Assembly: GCA_021777755.1 (NCBI GenBank)
Contig: JAJYDE010000027.1
Location: 1-51,242, forward strand
DNA length: 51,242 bases
Origin: Deltaproteobacteria bacterium
GTDB taxonomy: Bacteria; Desulfobacterota; Syntrophobacteria; Syntrophobacterales; Syntrophobacteraceae
Direction of reading: 5' to 3'
The translations under genes and the position numbers were made by a program. Position 1 is the first letter of the stretch. Each line of letters starts with the position of its first letter. This document shows positions 43,401 through 51,242 of the stretch, in pieces. The notes under the pieces were generated by a model. It was not told where the DNA came from, ran no database searches, and worked only from the letters and a program-made list of their open reading frames with translations.

Positions 43401-46018
43401 AATGCCTCTCGTCCTACGTGCGCCAGTATTTTAAAATCATGGAAAAGCCCGATGTCGATCAGATCTCCGGCCTTGCCCCGACGATCGCCATCGAACAGAG
43501 GACCAGCCAGTTCGGCCGGAAATCGACCGTGGGCACCATTACCGAGGCCTATCACCTGCTGCGGCTGCTCTACGCCAAGCTGGGCAGGCAAAGATGCCCC
43601 CTGTGCGGCAAAGAACTCGAAACCCTGAGCGTGGACGATATTCTCGCCCGCACGGAGCGGGAAGCGGCCCGTGGGGAAATAAAACTTCTCGCGCCGCTTG
43701 TGCACGGAAGAAAAGGAATATACCGCGATCTTTTCCTGCGCCTTGGCCGCATGGGGTTCGAGCAGGCGAGGGTCGATGGCCGCTATGTGCCTCTCCAGCC
43801 CGTGCCCGAGCTTGCCAGGCGGCGGGATCATGATATCGAGGCTCTCCTGCCGGGCCTTGATCACGCCGGGATAACGCCCGACGAACTGCTCGCCGCCGTA
43901 CGCCGGGGCCTTGCGATGGGCGGGGGCATTCTCCATCTGGATACCGGCCGGGGAGAGACCAGGGTGTTCAGCCGCCATCTCTACTGTCCGGCTTGCGATT
44001 CAGGGCTTGCGCCCCTCGACCCGAGGCTTTTTTCCTTCAACAGCAGGCAGGGTTATTGTCCCGCCTGCACCGGCACCGGAAGGGTGAAGCGGGTGGCTGC
44101 GGATCGTTTGAGGGGGGCGCCGGGCGTGTCGCTAAAAGAGGGGCTGCTCGCCTTCCTGCGCTCTTCGGTGTGGCGCGGATCAAAACGGGAGGCCGAAAAG
44201 TTCGAGCGCGCCCTCAGGGCCGAGCTTGAAATCGATCCGGAAAAGCCCGCGGCAAGTCTTGATGATTCGGTGTGGGAGACGATTCTTCTGGGCCGCAAGG
44301 GCAAATTCCCCGGGGTTTTGAAACTCCTTGAAGCCGTATCGGAAGAAGATGAGGCCTGGAAGCGGGTGCAGTCCATGTTCGAGGCTCTGCCCTGTTCCGA
44401 GTGCGGCGGCAGCAGGTTGAATCCCCAGGCGAGATCGGTCTATTTCCGGGATCTCAATATCGCCCAGATGTGCGCTCTTACCGTTTCCGAACTTGAGGCG
44501 ATGTGGAAAAAATTTCGCTTCAGCCCGGAGGAACTCCCGATCGCCGGACCGATTTCAAAGGAAGTGACCCAGCGGCTGTCGTTTCTGGGAAAAGTCGGGT
44601 TGGGCTATCTGTCACTGGACAGGTCGGGGGAGACTCTTTCCGGCGGAGAAACTCAGAGGATACGGCTGGCCGCGCAACTGGGGACCAATCTTCGCGGGGT
44701 CTGCTACATTCTCGATGAGCCCACAATCGGGCTTCATCCGGCAGACAACGAGAAGCTGCTGGCCAGTTTGCGCAAGCTTCGCGACAAGGGAAATTCGGTC
44801 ATTATCGTCGAGCACGATGCGGAAACTATGGAACAGGCCGATATGGTGGTGGAACTTGGACCGGGGGCCGGCAAAAGCGGGGGCAGGCTGGTCGCCACGG
44901 GAAGCTTCCAAGAACTGGCCAGAAACGGCGAGACCCTGACCGGGAAATGGTTCGGTAAATCCCTGACCGAACTGTGGTCGATCCCTGCGCGGAAAAAGAG
45001 CGGTGAATCGGACTGGCTGGAGTTTAAGGACGCAAGAGTAAGAAATCTGAAGGGAATCGACGTAAAATTGCCCCTCGGGCTTCTCATATCGGTTACAGGC
45101 GTCTCCGGGGCCGGCAAGAGCACCCTGGTAAAAGAGGTCATCCATCCCGGCGCCATGCCTCCGGCTCCGGGCGATTCGACCGCGGCCCGAGTTGTGCCTG
45201 GCGGCGCCCCGCCGTTGCGGCCCCGGCGGGTGCTCGAAGTCGATCACAACCCGATCGGGCGAACTCCGAGGTCCATTCCGGCCACCTACATAGGGGTCTG
45301 GGATGATATCCGCAAATTTTTCGCCATGCTCCCCGAAGCCCGTACCCGCGGATTCGGGCCCGGAAGGTTTTCGTTCAATGTAAAGGGCGGGCGCTGCGAG
45401 GAGTGCGGGGGGCAGGGACGGGCCAAGGTGGAAATGAATTTTTTGCCCGATGTCAGCGTCCCGTGCGAAAGTTGCGGCGGCAGCCGGTTCAATTCGGAAA
45501 CCCTGGACATCCGGTTCAAGGGGAAAAACATCGCCGATGTTCTGGCCATGCCGGTCGATGAGGCGGTCGAGCTTTTTTCCGCCATTCCCCGCATTTCCAG
45601 GCAGTTCAAAGTCCTCAGCGATCTCGGGCTGGGCTATCTCGAACTCGGCCAGCCCAGTCCCACCCTTTCGGGAGGCGAGGCCCAGCGCATCAAACTGGCC
45701 GGAGAACTGGGCAACTCCAAAGTCCCCACTCTCTACATTCTGGATGAGCCGACAACGGGACTTCACCGCGCGGATACCAAACGCCTCGTCGATATTTTGC
45801 GGGCTCTTACCGACCACGGCCACACCGTCCTGGTGATCGAACATAACACAGATTTCATCTGGGCGAGCGACTACGTCATCGACATCGGTCCGGGCAGCGG
45901 GGACAAGGGGGGGACCATTGTGGCCCAGGGCACTCCGGAGCAGATCGTGGCAGCCCGCAAAAAATCTCTTACCGGCCGCGCCCTGGCGCCATATGCGAAG
46001 AGGAAAAAAGCCTCTTGA
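40406..46018 (+). CDS. uvrA: Excinuclease ABC subunit A, double-length tandem form
   Basis: A 1870-residue protein consisting of two UvrA-like halves in one chain, joined near residue 945. UvrA is the damage-recognition ATPase of nucleotide excision repair. Four Walker A motifs (about residues 33-40, 620-628, 975-983 and 1563-1570) and four ABC signatures ([44 protein letters not shown]) are visible. Zinc-binding CxxC pairs recur in both halves, for example CESCAGEG with CPQCHG and CEECGGQG with CESCGG. Ordinary UvrA is about 940 residues and works as a dimer, so this is a covalent dimer; a similar double form is known in Chlamydia. The start is a TTG at 40406 with GGAG eight bases upstream. 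UvrB and UvrC are not in the window. Confidence 0.95.
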   Translation: MDRDVIRLRGVRQHNLKNIDLDIPLYRLIALTGVSGSGKSSLALHTLYAEGQRRYVETFSPYARQFLERMDPPEADLIEGIPPGIAIESGTAVRSSRSTVGTITEINDYLKLLFARLGVPYCPSCANPVTKDTPESIYSRLGDLSPQDRVLICFPCNTNGQKDWRGRLISQGFLRMFENGAVCDLDRPGAVEAAAQESPEKLIIVDRLRWANAARERVLDSITTAYTAGDGRVAAVIMPDRIRRFSSELSCADCGNDTLIAAATPNLFSFNSPIGACPVCRGFGRTIGVDIDLVIPDRTLTIVKGAVKPFGTDREEYFELLDFCRKEKIPTDIAFGDLDESAKAKIINGTKGYYGIKGFFEWLETKTYKMHVRVYLSRYRAYVACKTCGGSRFQPAALSYRLRGATIAEISSLSIGKLSAFFGARWPETENDPAARLLVDEIRGRLEFLMAVGLHYLSLDRQSRTLSGGEVQRVHLTKALGTSLVNVLYVLDEPSVGLHARDQKRLTDQLSRLVAMGNSVVMVEHDPGMIRFADEVIDMGPGAGERGGKVVFQGPPAELHNAPASLTGAYLSGKKSVLPDSFSRRTPHPWRKLTLTGARENNLKGIDVSIPLGLLVGVSGVSGSGKSTLVEKTLYQGWLRKTGRPAEAPGLHDDIFGAENITEMILVDQQPVGRTPRANLLTYTKALDPLRKMLAATPEAMAKGFSTRHFSFNVPGGRCESCAGEGFQRVEMQFLADVLVRCPQCHGKRFKQEVLDIKLRGVSIGDILDKSAHEILDLFPENRPLADALRPVTEIGLDYIRMGQPLSTFSGGEAQRLKLIRHLSLPHQAEGGALFILDEPTTGLHQDDIAKLIRVLDKLVSKGHTVLVVEHNLDLLAACDWIIDLGPEGGEEGGLIVCEGPPESVAECSNSITGRYLPSAARDGYRYDEAAEPPADFAVARPPRPKDIVIRGAREHNLDIDEIRLPRNKLSVLTGLSGSGKSTLAFDVIFAEGQRRYLECLSSYVRQYFKIMEKPDVDQISGLAPTIAIEQRTSQFGRKSTVGTITEAYHLLRLLYAKLGRQRCPLCGKELETLSVDDILARTEREAARGEIKLLAPLVHGRKGIYRDLFLRLGRMGFEQARVDGRYVPLQPVPELARRRDHDIEALLPGLDHAGITPDELLAAVRRGLAMGGGILHLDTGRGETRVFSRHLYCPACDSGLAPLDPRLFSFNSRQGYCPACTGTGRVKRVAADRLRGAPGVSLKEGLLAFLRSSVWRGSKREAEKFERALRAELEIDPEKPAASLDDSVWETILLGRKGKFPGVLKLLEAVSEEDEAWKRVQSMFEALPCSECGGSRLNPQARSVYFRDLNIAQMCALTVSELEAMWKKFRFSPEELPIAGPISKEVTQRLSFLGKVGLGYLSLDRSGETLSGGETQRIRLAAQLGTNLRGVCYILDEPTIGLHPADNEKLLASLRKLRDKGNSVIIVEHDAETMEQADMVVELGPGAGKSGGRLVATGSFQELARNGETLTGKWFGKSLTELWSIPARKKSGESDWLEFKDARVRNLKGIDVKLPLGLLISVTGVSGAGKSTLVKEVIHPGAMPPAPGDSTAARVVPGGAPPLRPRRVLEVDHNPIGRTPRSIPATYIGVWDDIRKFFAMLPEARTRGFGPGRFSFNVKGGRCEECGGQGRAKVEMNFLPDVSVPCESCGGSRFNSETLDIRFKGKNIADVLAMPVDEAVELFSAIPRISRQFKVLSDLGLGYLELGQPSPTLSGGEAQRIKLAGELGNSKVPTLYILDEPTTGLHRADTKRLVDILRALTDHGHTVLVIEHNTDFIWASDYVIDIGPGSGDKGGTIVAQGTPEQIVAARKKSLTGRALAPYAKRKKAS

Positions 46019-46074
46019 GCGGGAGCCGGGGTGAGTGTTCTATGAACAGGTCCGAGCGGGATATCCCTTAAACC

Positions 46075-46899
46075 ATGATACTCGAGTTTCTGGAATACCT
46101 CCTGAGTTCGTCTTCGAAGTCGTGCGGATCGATGGGATTTCTTTCGTCCTCGATGCGGGTGCGGGCGCGTTTTCGGCGTTGCAAAAGATTTTGGGCCGCC
46201 CATATCGAAAAGACGCAAGAGACGATTCTGGAAGTTGCCGGGCAATGCCCTCGCCGCCGCAGGGTCGCGTTGCTGGGCGCGGGCCTGCTGCACGACATCC
46301 CGCTTGAAAAACTCTCGAAGATGTTTGAAGAAGTCATGCTGGTGGATATCGTTCACCCCTGGTTGAGCCGTGTTTCCGCCAGGAGATTCCGGAATGTGAC
46401 CCTGGTCCGCGCCGATCTCACCGGAGCGATGGAAGAGCTTCAGCGGGTCGCACGCCTTCCGGGGAGCGCCCTCCCCGTGTCACGGCCCGATCTGTTTGTA
46501 AACGATCCGCGCCTGGACCTCACGGTGTCCGTAAACCTGCTTTCACAGCTGCCTCATCTCCCCGGCGAATACCTGGAGGGCCTGCGCGACGAACCCACGG
46601 TCGCCGCCTTCCAAAAGCACCTGATCGAGGCCCACCTCGAGTATCTCCAAAGACTTCCCGGCCGCACAGCCCTTATCACCGATATCTCTTCAAGACGGCT
46701 CGAACGGGGCGAGACCGTTGCGCAAGAGCGGGATGTTTTACACGGGGTGAGACTGCCTCCACCCGAGCTCACCTGGCAATGGCACCTGGCGCCAAGCCCT
46801 GAAATCGGGCGCGGGATAGACGTCTATAACACTGTGGCGGCATACGGGAATTGGAAAAAGGCGGTCGAACAAATGAATTTAAAAACGATAAATCGCTAG
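46075..46899 (+). CDS. Unknown protein with Rossmann-like segment
   Basis: A 274-residue cytoplasmic protein. I recognise no function. An N-terminal basic region (residues 26-45, RVRARFRRCKRFW) precedes RRVALLGAGLLHDIPLEKL and MLVDIVHPWLS, a glycine-rich loop followed by an acidic residue at the end of the second strand. This is the layout of class I SAM-dependent methyltransferases, but the later motifs are not clear. The C-terminal half has NLLSQLPHLP and a long helix (residues 185-205). The start is uncertain (ATG 46075, weak ribosome-binding site). It lies 56 bases after uvrA on the same strand and may be cotranscribed with it. Confidence 0.65.
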   Translation: MILEFLEYLLSSSSKSCGSMGFLSSSMRVRARFRRCKRFWAAHIEKTQETILEVAGQCPRRRRVALLGAGLLHDIPLEKLSKMFEEVMLVDIVHPWLSRVSARRFRNVTLVRADLTGAMEELQRVARLPGSALPVSRPDLFVNDPRLDLTVSVNLLSQLPHLPGEYLEGLRDEPTVAAFQKHLIEAHLEYLQRLPGRTALITDISSRRLERGETVAQERDVLHGVRLPPPELTWQWHLAPSPEIGRGIDVYNTVAAYGNWKKAVEQMNLKTINR

Positions 46900-46944
46900 C
46901 CCCCGGTGCGTGAACTTATCCGGGAAGCATCGCGGCGGGACTTT

Positions 46945-47640
46945 CTAGATTTTTTTCATATTTTCGAGCAGCAGGCCCATGGAAGTCGAAATCGCGGCAA
47001 AATGATCGACCCGTTTCATGATGGCGTCGGCTTTTTGAATGTATTTTCCCTCCACGAGTTCGTCCGAACAATTTTCAATCAGAAGGCCAACGCTTTCCGG
47101 TGACGATTCGAGGTGGAACTGGAGGCCTACCACGCGTCCGCCCTTGGCGGAAAACGCCTGGGCGGGGCAGGCTTCACTTTCCGCGAGCATCACGGCCCCC
47201 GGAGGCAAGGAGAATGTGTCGCCGTGCCAGTGAAGGGCCGAAAACTCTGCGGGAAAGCCTTTGAAAAGAACCGACCGGCTCCCTTCGGGCCGCAGCACCA
47301 CGGGCAACCATCCGATCTCCTTGTGTTGGTTGCGCACCACTCGCCCGCCCAGCACATCGGCCAGAAGCTGGGCCCCGAGGCAGATCCCCAAAACGGTCTT
47401 GTTCGCCTCCACGGCCTTTCCGATGAACTGCTTTTCGGCGGCAAGCCAGGGATATTCCTTCTCTTCGTAGATGTTCATCGGACCGCCCATAACAACCAGC
47501 CAATCGAATTCCTCCGGCTCGGGGAGTTTTTCCCCTCGGTAGATGTGCGTGGCCGAAAGCGTCCATCCCTGGTTTTCAGCCCAGCTCCGGATGTTTGCCA
47601 GCCCCTCGAAGGCCACGTGCTGGATGTAATGCAGTCGCAA
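46945..47640 (-). CDS. Class I glutamine amidotransferase domain protein
   Basis: A 231-residue stand-alone amidotransferase of the GATase1 group, similar to YfeJ-like/GMP-synthase glutaminase-type proteins. The nucleophile is C87 in LGICLGAQLL, with H176 and E178 in LQFHLESS completing the triad. The N-terminus LHYIQHVAFEGLANI and VVMGGPMNIYEE are typical of this subgroup, whose members are annotated only generally. It is not GuaA (no synthetase domain) and not pabA. The acceptor protein is unknown, and no partner is adjacent. Confidence 0.88.
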   Translation of the reverse strand: MRLHYIQHVAFEGLANIRSWAENQGWTLSATHIYRGEKLPEPEEFDWLVVMGGPMNIYEEKEYPWLAAEKQFIGKAVEANKTVLGICLGAQLLADVLGGRVVRNQHKEIGWLPVVLRPEGSRSVLFKGFPAEFSALHWHGDTFSLPPGAVMLAESEACPAQAFSAKGGRVVGLQFHLESSPESVGLLIENCSDELVEGKYIQKADAIMKRVDHFAAISTSMGLLLENMKKI

Positions 47641-47731
47641 TGTCGTCTCGATTCAAATGGAGAAAAGACTTGGCCGTGCACCCTCCGTCGAACCGGCCGA
47701 GACGAATCGCACACCTTCAGGCGCCAGGTTA

Positions 47732-47821
47732 GATTGGACCGCGACACAGCCGGAGGCACTTACCGCTGCTTCCTTCCGGACCTGACGGGGTTCATGCTCG
47801 TCTGTTGCGTGGTGTCCAACC
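47732..47821 (-). ncRNA. ffs: Signal recognition particle RNA, small bacterial type (4.5S)
   Basis: The minus strand contains GTCAGGTCCGGAAGGAAGC, the universal SRP domain IV loop, around positions 47767-47785. The flanks pair: GGTTGGAC with GTCCAATC at the ends, and ACAG/CTGT plus CGC/GCG inside. A further six-base pairing (GGTGCC with GGCGCC) suggests the transcript may extend to 47720-47827. The ends are estimated from pairing. It partners Ffh in co-translational membrane targeting. Confidence 0.9.
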
Positions 47822-47827
47822 GGCACC

Positions 47828-48160
47828 GGAATTAAATGCGATCCGCTCGATTCAGCCCTCCGAAAGGGGATTCAACCCCGCTAAAGCGGATCTCGGGCTA
47901 CAGGGCACCGCTGGCTCCCCGTCTAGCACGACCAAGCCTTCAGTTTTTCCGATCACCGAACAATCAAATGCTAACACATCCGAAATTGAATTGCAAACGA
48001 GCCGAAAACGGCTACAAGGAAAAAGTGCGACCATCACGTCCCCGATTTCATCGAGGCTTTTGAGGATGCGACTTCCCTCCGACATTTGTTCTTGAACCCG
48101 GGCGCAAGGTAATGGGATACTGCCGGAGAATGGCTATAGTAAAATTTGAGGAGTTAACGC
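47828..48160. other. Region between SRP RNA and the metallo-hydrolase gene
   Basis: A 77-codon minus-strand frame (48085-47852) is open here but has no convincing ribosome-binding site or recognisable protein. The right end contains TGAGGAG, the ribosome-binding site of the next gene. The region should hold the promoter of the SRP RNA, but I see no good -35/-10 pair. Confidence 0.35.
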
Positions 48161-49072
48161 ATGCGCTTTCGAAAACCGGCAAGAATAGTCGATAATCTGT
48201 GGTATTTGGGCGTTGAGGAATCGGGGGTCTACGTGCTGAGGGGAAACAGTGGGACGGCCCTTATAAGCGGGGGAATGAGCTATATTCTCCCCGATGTGCT
48301 CTCCCAAATGCGTCAGTTCGAAATCAACCCCGCCGAAATCACCACGCTTCTGATCCTCCATTCGCATTTCGATCATGTGGGCATCGTACCCTATTTCGCG
48401 GCAAAATATCCGGCGATCAAGGTGCTTGCCTCCGAAGCGGCCATCGGCACATTCCAAAAACCCAAGGCCATCGAGTTTATCAACAGCTACAATATCTTGA
48501 TGGCCGGAAACAGGATCGAGACCCTGAAAGGGTTCGACCTGGAGTGGCGCTCGGATATCACGGTGCATCCTGTAAGGGAAGGCGACCTCATCGACCTGGG
48601 CGGACTGGAGCTTGGAATATTCGAAACCCCCGGCCATTCCAACTGCGCCATTTCGGCCTATGAGCCAAATCACAAAATTCTTTTCCCATCCGATGCGGTC
48701 GGCATACCCTACGGCGACAGATTTTTCCCGGCCATGAACACGAATATCGATCAGTTTCTGAGCAGCCTCGAAAAGCTCAAGCAACTCGAAGTCCAACTGC
48801 TTTGCGCCGACCACTACGGCTACATCACCGGCGAGGAAGCCGCCACGGCGGTCCAGGGGACGATCCGGGAGGCCCTGGGCATGAGGGCGCTGCTTACCGA
48901 GGCCCTGGTGCGAAATGGCAACGACATCGACGCGGCAGCCAGGTGGAGCGTCGCTTCGACCTACGATCAAATGCCCGGCTACTTCCTCGCCCGGGAGATC
49001 CTTGAGGGGGTACTCAAACAGACGCTTAAATACATAAAGAAGGTAGCTGGTAGCGAAGAACGAAAAGCGTAG
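48161..49072 (+). CDS. Metallo-beta-lactamase-fold hydrolase
   Basis: A 303-residue MBL-fold metallo-hydrolase. The metal site is H67-x-H69-x-D71-H72 in LILHSHFDHVG, with further ligands in TPGHSNC and probably the Asp of FPSDAVG and His of CADHYG. The N-terminus NLWYLGVEESGVYVLRGNSG fits the general Lactamase_B family. It lacks marks of glyoxalase II, RNase Z or flavo-diiron proteins, so substrate is unassigned. GAGGAG lies about seven bases before ATG 48161. Its last codons (GSEERKA) are encoded by heptamer-like sequence (see the repeat), so its C-terminus may be recently altered. Confidence 0.88.
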   Translation: MRFRKPARIVDNLWYLGVEESGVYVLRGNSGTALISGGMSYILPDVLSQMRQFEINPAEITTLLILHSHFDHVGIVPYFAAKYPAIKVLASEAAIGTFQKPKAIEFINSYNILMAGNRIETLKGFDLEWRSDITVHPVREGDLIDLGGLELGIFETPGHSNCAISAYEPNHKILFPSDAVGIPYGDRFFPAMNTNIDQFLSSLEKLKQLEVQLLCADHYGYITGEEAATAVQGTIREALGMRALLTEALVRNGNDIDAAARWSVASTYDQMPGYFLAREILEGVLKQTLKYIKKVAGSEERKA

Positions 49073-49340
49073 CAAGCAACTGCCCGGGCTCTGTCATGTG
49101 TCCCGCTCTACCCGCTCCCGCTCTTCCGCTACCCTCCACCCGCTACCCGCTACCCGCTCCCGCCCTTCCGCTACTTGCCCTTCCGCTACCCGCTACCCGC
49201 TACCCGCTCCCCGCTACCCGCTCCCCGCTACCGCTCTTCCGCTCCCCGCTCCCCGCTACTTGCCCTTCCGCTCCCCGCTCCCCGCTCCCCGCTCCCCGCT
49301 CCCCGCTACTTGCTACTTGCTACCCGCTACTTGCTACCCT
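49043..49340. repeat. Heptanucleotide repeat array with a short inverted copy
   Basis: 49101-49340 is a degenerate tandem array with unit CCCGCTA or CCCCGCT, with variants such as CTTGCTA and CTTCCGCT, roughly 34 units. At 49043-49080, in the 3' end of the metallo-hydrolase gene, the reverse-complement type appears (GGTAGCTGGTAGCG, then AAAGCGTAGCAAG). Because seven is not a multiple of three, all three plus frames stay open, producing spurious Leu/Pro-rich ORFs. It fills the space between two convergent genes. Confidence 0.85.
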
Positions 49341-49346
49341 CTCTTC

Positions 49347-50717
49347 TTAAAACCCGAATTCGGACAGCAGTGAATCGACTTCGTCCTGCGAATGGACCGC
49401 GTTTTCCAAGCCGGCATGCGCGGGCCCGTAGAGTTCGTCGATCTTCTTTTCCCCCGCGGCTTCCGCTTTGACTCCGAATGTCTTGATGATATTGACCAGT
49501 TTGCCCTCAATGTCCTTTAGCAGCTTGATGATCTTTTGGATGACCTGTCCGCTGAGGTCCTGGTAGTCCTGGGCGCCCATGATAATATCGAGGTCCGATC
49601 GGTGCGCGGCTATCATCTGCTCCATGGCGTCAATGCCTTCCAATGATTGCGCAAGTTTTTTCCCGGCTGAATCGCCCACGGCTTTCAAGCCTCCCAGAAC
49701 TTCCCGCAACCGGAAGAGTTCGGTTTTTCCCTCCGAAAGCCGGTCCTGAATGCTCTCAACGTGATCCAGGGTGGTAAGGGCGGCTTTTTCCGTCATCTCC
49801 AAAATATGTTCGAGACGATTGCCCGAATCCGGAATCTTATCGGTAACGATCTCCTGAAGCGAGGGGTCGAGAGTGTTTAGAAAACTGAGTATCGAATCGT
49901 GGAGCCCCCTGGCCAGCCCCCCGATCTCTTTGTACAGACCCGCGTCGGGTTTGGACTGATCGGCCAGCTTCAGCAGGATTTTCTGCGCGGAATCCATGTC
50001 TGCACTCGATATTGCGTCGATGATATCATTTACATTTCCCACCACCGTCTGGACCAGCGATTCGTCTACGGCCCGACAAGCCCCCCCGTTCAAACTCTCT
50101 CCGTCGCAAATGAACTGTTCGATTTTTCTCAGCGTATCGGCCGATCCCGTAAAGGAAATTTTGAACCTGGCGCCGCATTGGTCATCACAGTCCAACATAA
50201 ACTCGCCGCCCAAATTCCTGACGATCTCCCTCAGGTTTTCAAAGTCCGCCTCACCCCGGCAGGCCGTCTCCATTTCGGTCGGCCCGTTCCCCTCTTCCCC
50301 GGCCGCGCGCTCGGATTGCTCAACCCCTTCCGCTCCACTCGTCGTCCCGGCTTCCCCGGAAGAGGGCCTCAAGATCTCCCGTATTTCTTCGAGAGCGGCT
50401 TCATGGTTTCCCTTACCCTCCTTCAGGGCATTCACCCCGTCGATCAACGAGCTTAGCCCGAAGCTGAGCGAGGCCACCGAATCCATACTGAAATCGGGTG
50501 ATACGTTTCCGGATAGAAACGCTTCCATCTCCATCCCGACTTTTTCCAAACCGTCCAGACCGAGCATGGCCGCGGTCGTATGAAACGACACCAGGGCACG
50601 GCGAGACTTTTCCATCTCTTTTTCGCCATCCCCCCCACCCATTGCGACAACGCTTTCCTCGGCTTCCCTTAGAAGCTTTACGAGTTCATCCCAATCCTGC
50701 GTTTCCAACTCGATCAT
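49347..50717 (-). CDS. CheZ-type chemotaxis phosphatase with N-terminal Hpt-like domain
   Basis: A 456-residue protein. The C-terminal part matches CheZ: AQDYQDLSGQVIQKI (about residues 395-410) has the Asp-x-x-x-Gln pair that dephosphorylates CheY-P, and the end QDEVDSLLSEFGF is the CheY-binding helix. The N-terminal 100 residues contain SFHTTAAMLGLDGLEK with H46 at the position of the Hpt phospho-histidine, within a helix bundle, so it looks like an Hpt domain, although the usual KG after the His is replaced by AA. E. coli CheZ is only 214 residues. ATG 50717 overlaps the cheA stop as ATGA. Functionally it would couple removal and perhaps transfer of CheY phosphate in the flagellar or type IV pilus signal path. 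Confidence 0.8.
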   Translation of the reverse strand: MIELETQDWDELVKLLREAEESVVAMGGGDGEKEMEKSRRALVSFHTTAAMLGLDGLEKVGMEMEAFLSGNVSPDFSMDSVASLSFGLSSLIDGVNALKEGKGNHEAALEEIREILRPSSGEAGTTSGAEGVEQSERAAGEEGNGPTEMETACRGEADFENLREIVRNLGGEFMLDCDDQCGARFKISFTGSADTLRKIEQFICDGESLNGGACRAVDESLVQTVVGNVNDIIDAISSADMDSAQKILLKLADQSKPDAGLYKEIGGLARGLHDSILSFLNTLDPSLQEIVTDKIPDSGNRLEHILEMTEKAALTTLDHVESIQDRLSEGKTELFRLREVLGGLKAVGDSAGKKLAQSLEGIDAMEQMIAAHRSDLDIIMGAQDYQDLSGQVIQKIIKLLKDIEGKLVNIIKTFGVKAEAAGEKKIDELYGPAHAGLENAVHSQDEVDSLLSEFGF

Positions 50718-51242
50718 TTCGAATTTTCCTCGTATAGGCTGATGATCCCTTTTACGTCGATGATAAGTGCGATTTTGCCGTCTCCCAGGATGGCGCCCCC
50801 CGAGATTCCCGACAGTTGTTCGAATAGAGTTCCAAGGCTTTTGATGACCACTTCCTGCCTGCCCACGATCTCGTCGGCGAGGAGACAATAAGAATTTTGC
50901 CCCTCACAGACCACCAGCAGCAACCCCTCCCAGGGATCGCGATGTTTGGGGTCCTCCTTGAAATAGTCGTGCAGACGGATAAGAGGCATGATGGAATCTC
51001 GCACCTTTACCAGCTCGCCTTTGCCCTGGACCGTAAAATAAGCCTCCCGGCAAATCTTGAGAGATTCCTTAAGCGCCGTTGTGGGCACAATGTAGCGCTG
51101 CGCGCCGATCTGTACGATCATTCCGTCGATAATGGCCATCGTCAGAGGCAGTTTCATCTGGAAGGAGGTGCCGAGGCCCGGGCGGCTCGATATTTCGATC
51201 TTGCCCCGCAGCCGCTCGATGCACTTCTTTACGACATCCATG
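50714..51242 (-). CDS. cheA: Chemotaxis histidine kinase CheA, C-terminal part; continues past the right edge
   Basis: Only the last 175 or so residues are in the window. They start within the ATPase domain end (MDVVKKCIERLRGKIEI, then RPGLGTSFQMKLPLT) and continue into the CheW-like regulatory domain, where RYIVPTTALKESL and GQNSYCLLADEIVGRQEVVIKSLG match the domain that binds CheW and receptors. The order cheA then cheZ-like protein, coupled by ATGA, places both in a chemotaxis operon transcribed leftward. The remaining cheA and other che genes would lie beyond 51242. Confidence 0.92.
   Translation of the reverse strand, partial: MDVVKKCIERLRGKIEISSRPGLGTSFQMKLPLTMAIIDGMIVQIGAQRYIVPTTALKESLKICREAYFTVQGKGELVKVRDSIMPLIRLHDYFKEDPKHRDPWEGLLLVVCEGQNSYCLLADEIVGRQEVVIKSLGTLFEQLSGISGGAILGDGKIALIIDVKGIISLYEENSK

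Noticed and set aside
47852-48085. A 77-codon minus-strand ORF just upstream of the SRP RNA.
   Set aside because: Weak start context and no recognisable protein; it occupies the expected promoter region of the RNA gene.
49101-49340. Array considered as a CRISPR.
   Set aside because: Units are seven bases with no spacers and no cas genes are near.
49096-49471. Plus-strand ORFs of Leu/Pro/Ala-rich sequence in three frames.
   Set aside because: They are produced by the heptamer array, in which all plus frames stay open; they have no ribosome-binding site or family.

Overview
The window looks like the chromosome of a Gram-negative, GC-rich, probably anaerobic and possibly syntrophic bacterium of the former Deltaproteobacteria (Desulfobacterota/Syntrophobacteria type). 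A Kdo transferase (waaA) implies an LPS outer membrane. A compact acyl-CoA oxidation cluster, a DUF169 protein, a CheA/CheZ chemotaxis pair, a double-length UvrA and a clear sigma-54 promoter all fit that group. The assignment is an inference from gene content; no marker gene in the window settles it.

Layout. 1-3.4 kb (minus): glyA, cut by the left edge, preceded by a GT2 polyprenyl-phosphate glycosyltransferase and a multi-membrane-span GT39/ArnT-like transferase, a likely donor-maker/donor-user pair. 3.5-5.2 kb (plus): a visibly AT-richer gene for a secreted, cysteine-containing protein with its own promoter and a structured leader, followed by a YgjP/DUF45 metallopeptidase. 5.2-9.8 kb (minus): a sensory and metabolic string made of a protein with a histidine-kinase-like H-box but no ATPase domain, a PAS histidine kinase, threonine ammonia-lyase with an ACT domain, and a small unknown protein. 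9.9-10.5 kb (minus): a short exported Pro/Tyr-rich protein behind a near-perfect sigma-54 promoter. 10.9-13.7 kb (minus): pabA-pabB-pabC, translationally coupled, for p-aminobenzoate/folate. 14.3 kb: tRNA-Thr(UGU) with its own promoter and terminator.

14.7-24.3 kb (plus): lipid and acyl-CoA metabolism: an SDR lacking the catalytic Tyr and Lys, a FabH-type KAS III, WrbA, acyl-CoA ligase, a 3-hydroxyacyl-CoA dehydrogenase/enoyl-CoA hydratase fusion, a thiolase and a long acyl-CoA dehydrogenase. The last four enzymes cover activation and one complete beta-oxidation turn. 24.3-26.9 kb (minus): a two-gene type II restriction-modification system (XamI-like nuclease plus N6-adenine methylase). 27.1-28.5 kb: waaA. 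28.5-35.3 kb: sugar-phosphate metabolism on the minus strand (pgm; gnd-pgi-pgl-rpiA), interrupted by a plus-strand DUF169 gene carrying an apparent single-base frameshift. 35.5-46 kb: an RNase II/R-family protein and mutS (minus), then a 1870-residue tandem UvrA (plus). 46-49 kb: a Rossmann-like unknown, a class I glutamine amidotransferase, the SRP RNA gene (minus, 47.7-47.8 kb) and a metallo-beta-lactamase-fold hydrolase. 49-51.2 kb: a heptanucleotide repeat array, then a CheZ phosphatase with an Hpt-like N-terminus, coupled to the C-terminal part of CheA, which runs off the right edge.

I found no CRISPR array, phage, transposon or obvious multi-gene defence island apart from the restriction-modification pair. 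The least explained items are the kinase-like H-box protein, the AT-rich secreted protein, the sigma-54-driven exported protein, the catalytically substituted SDR and the repeat structures. All assignments come from reading the sequence and from family knowledge; no database search was possible.
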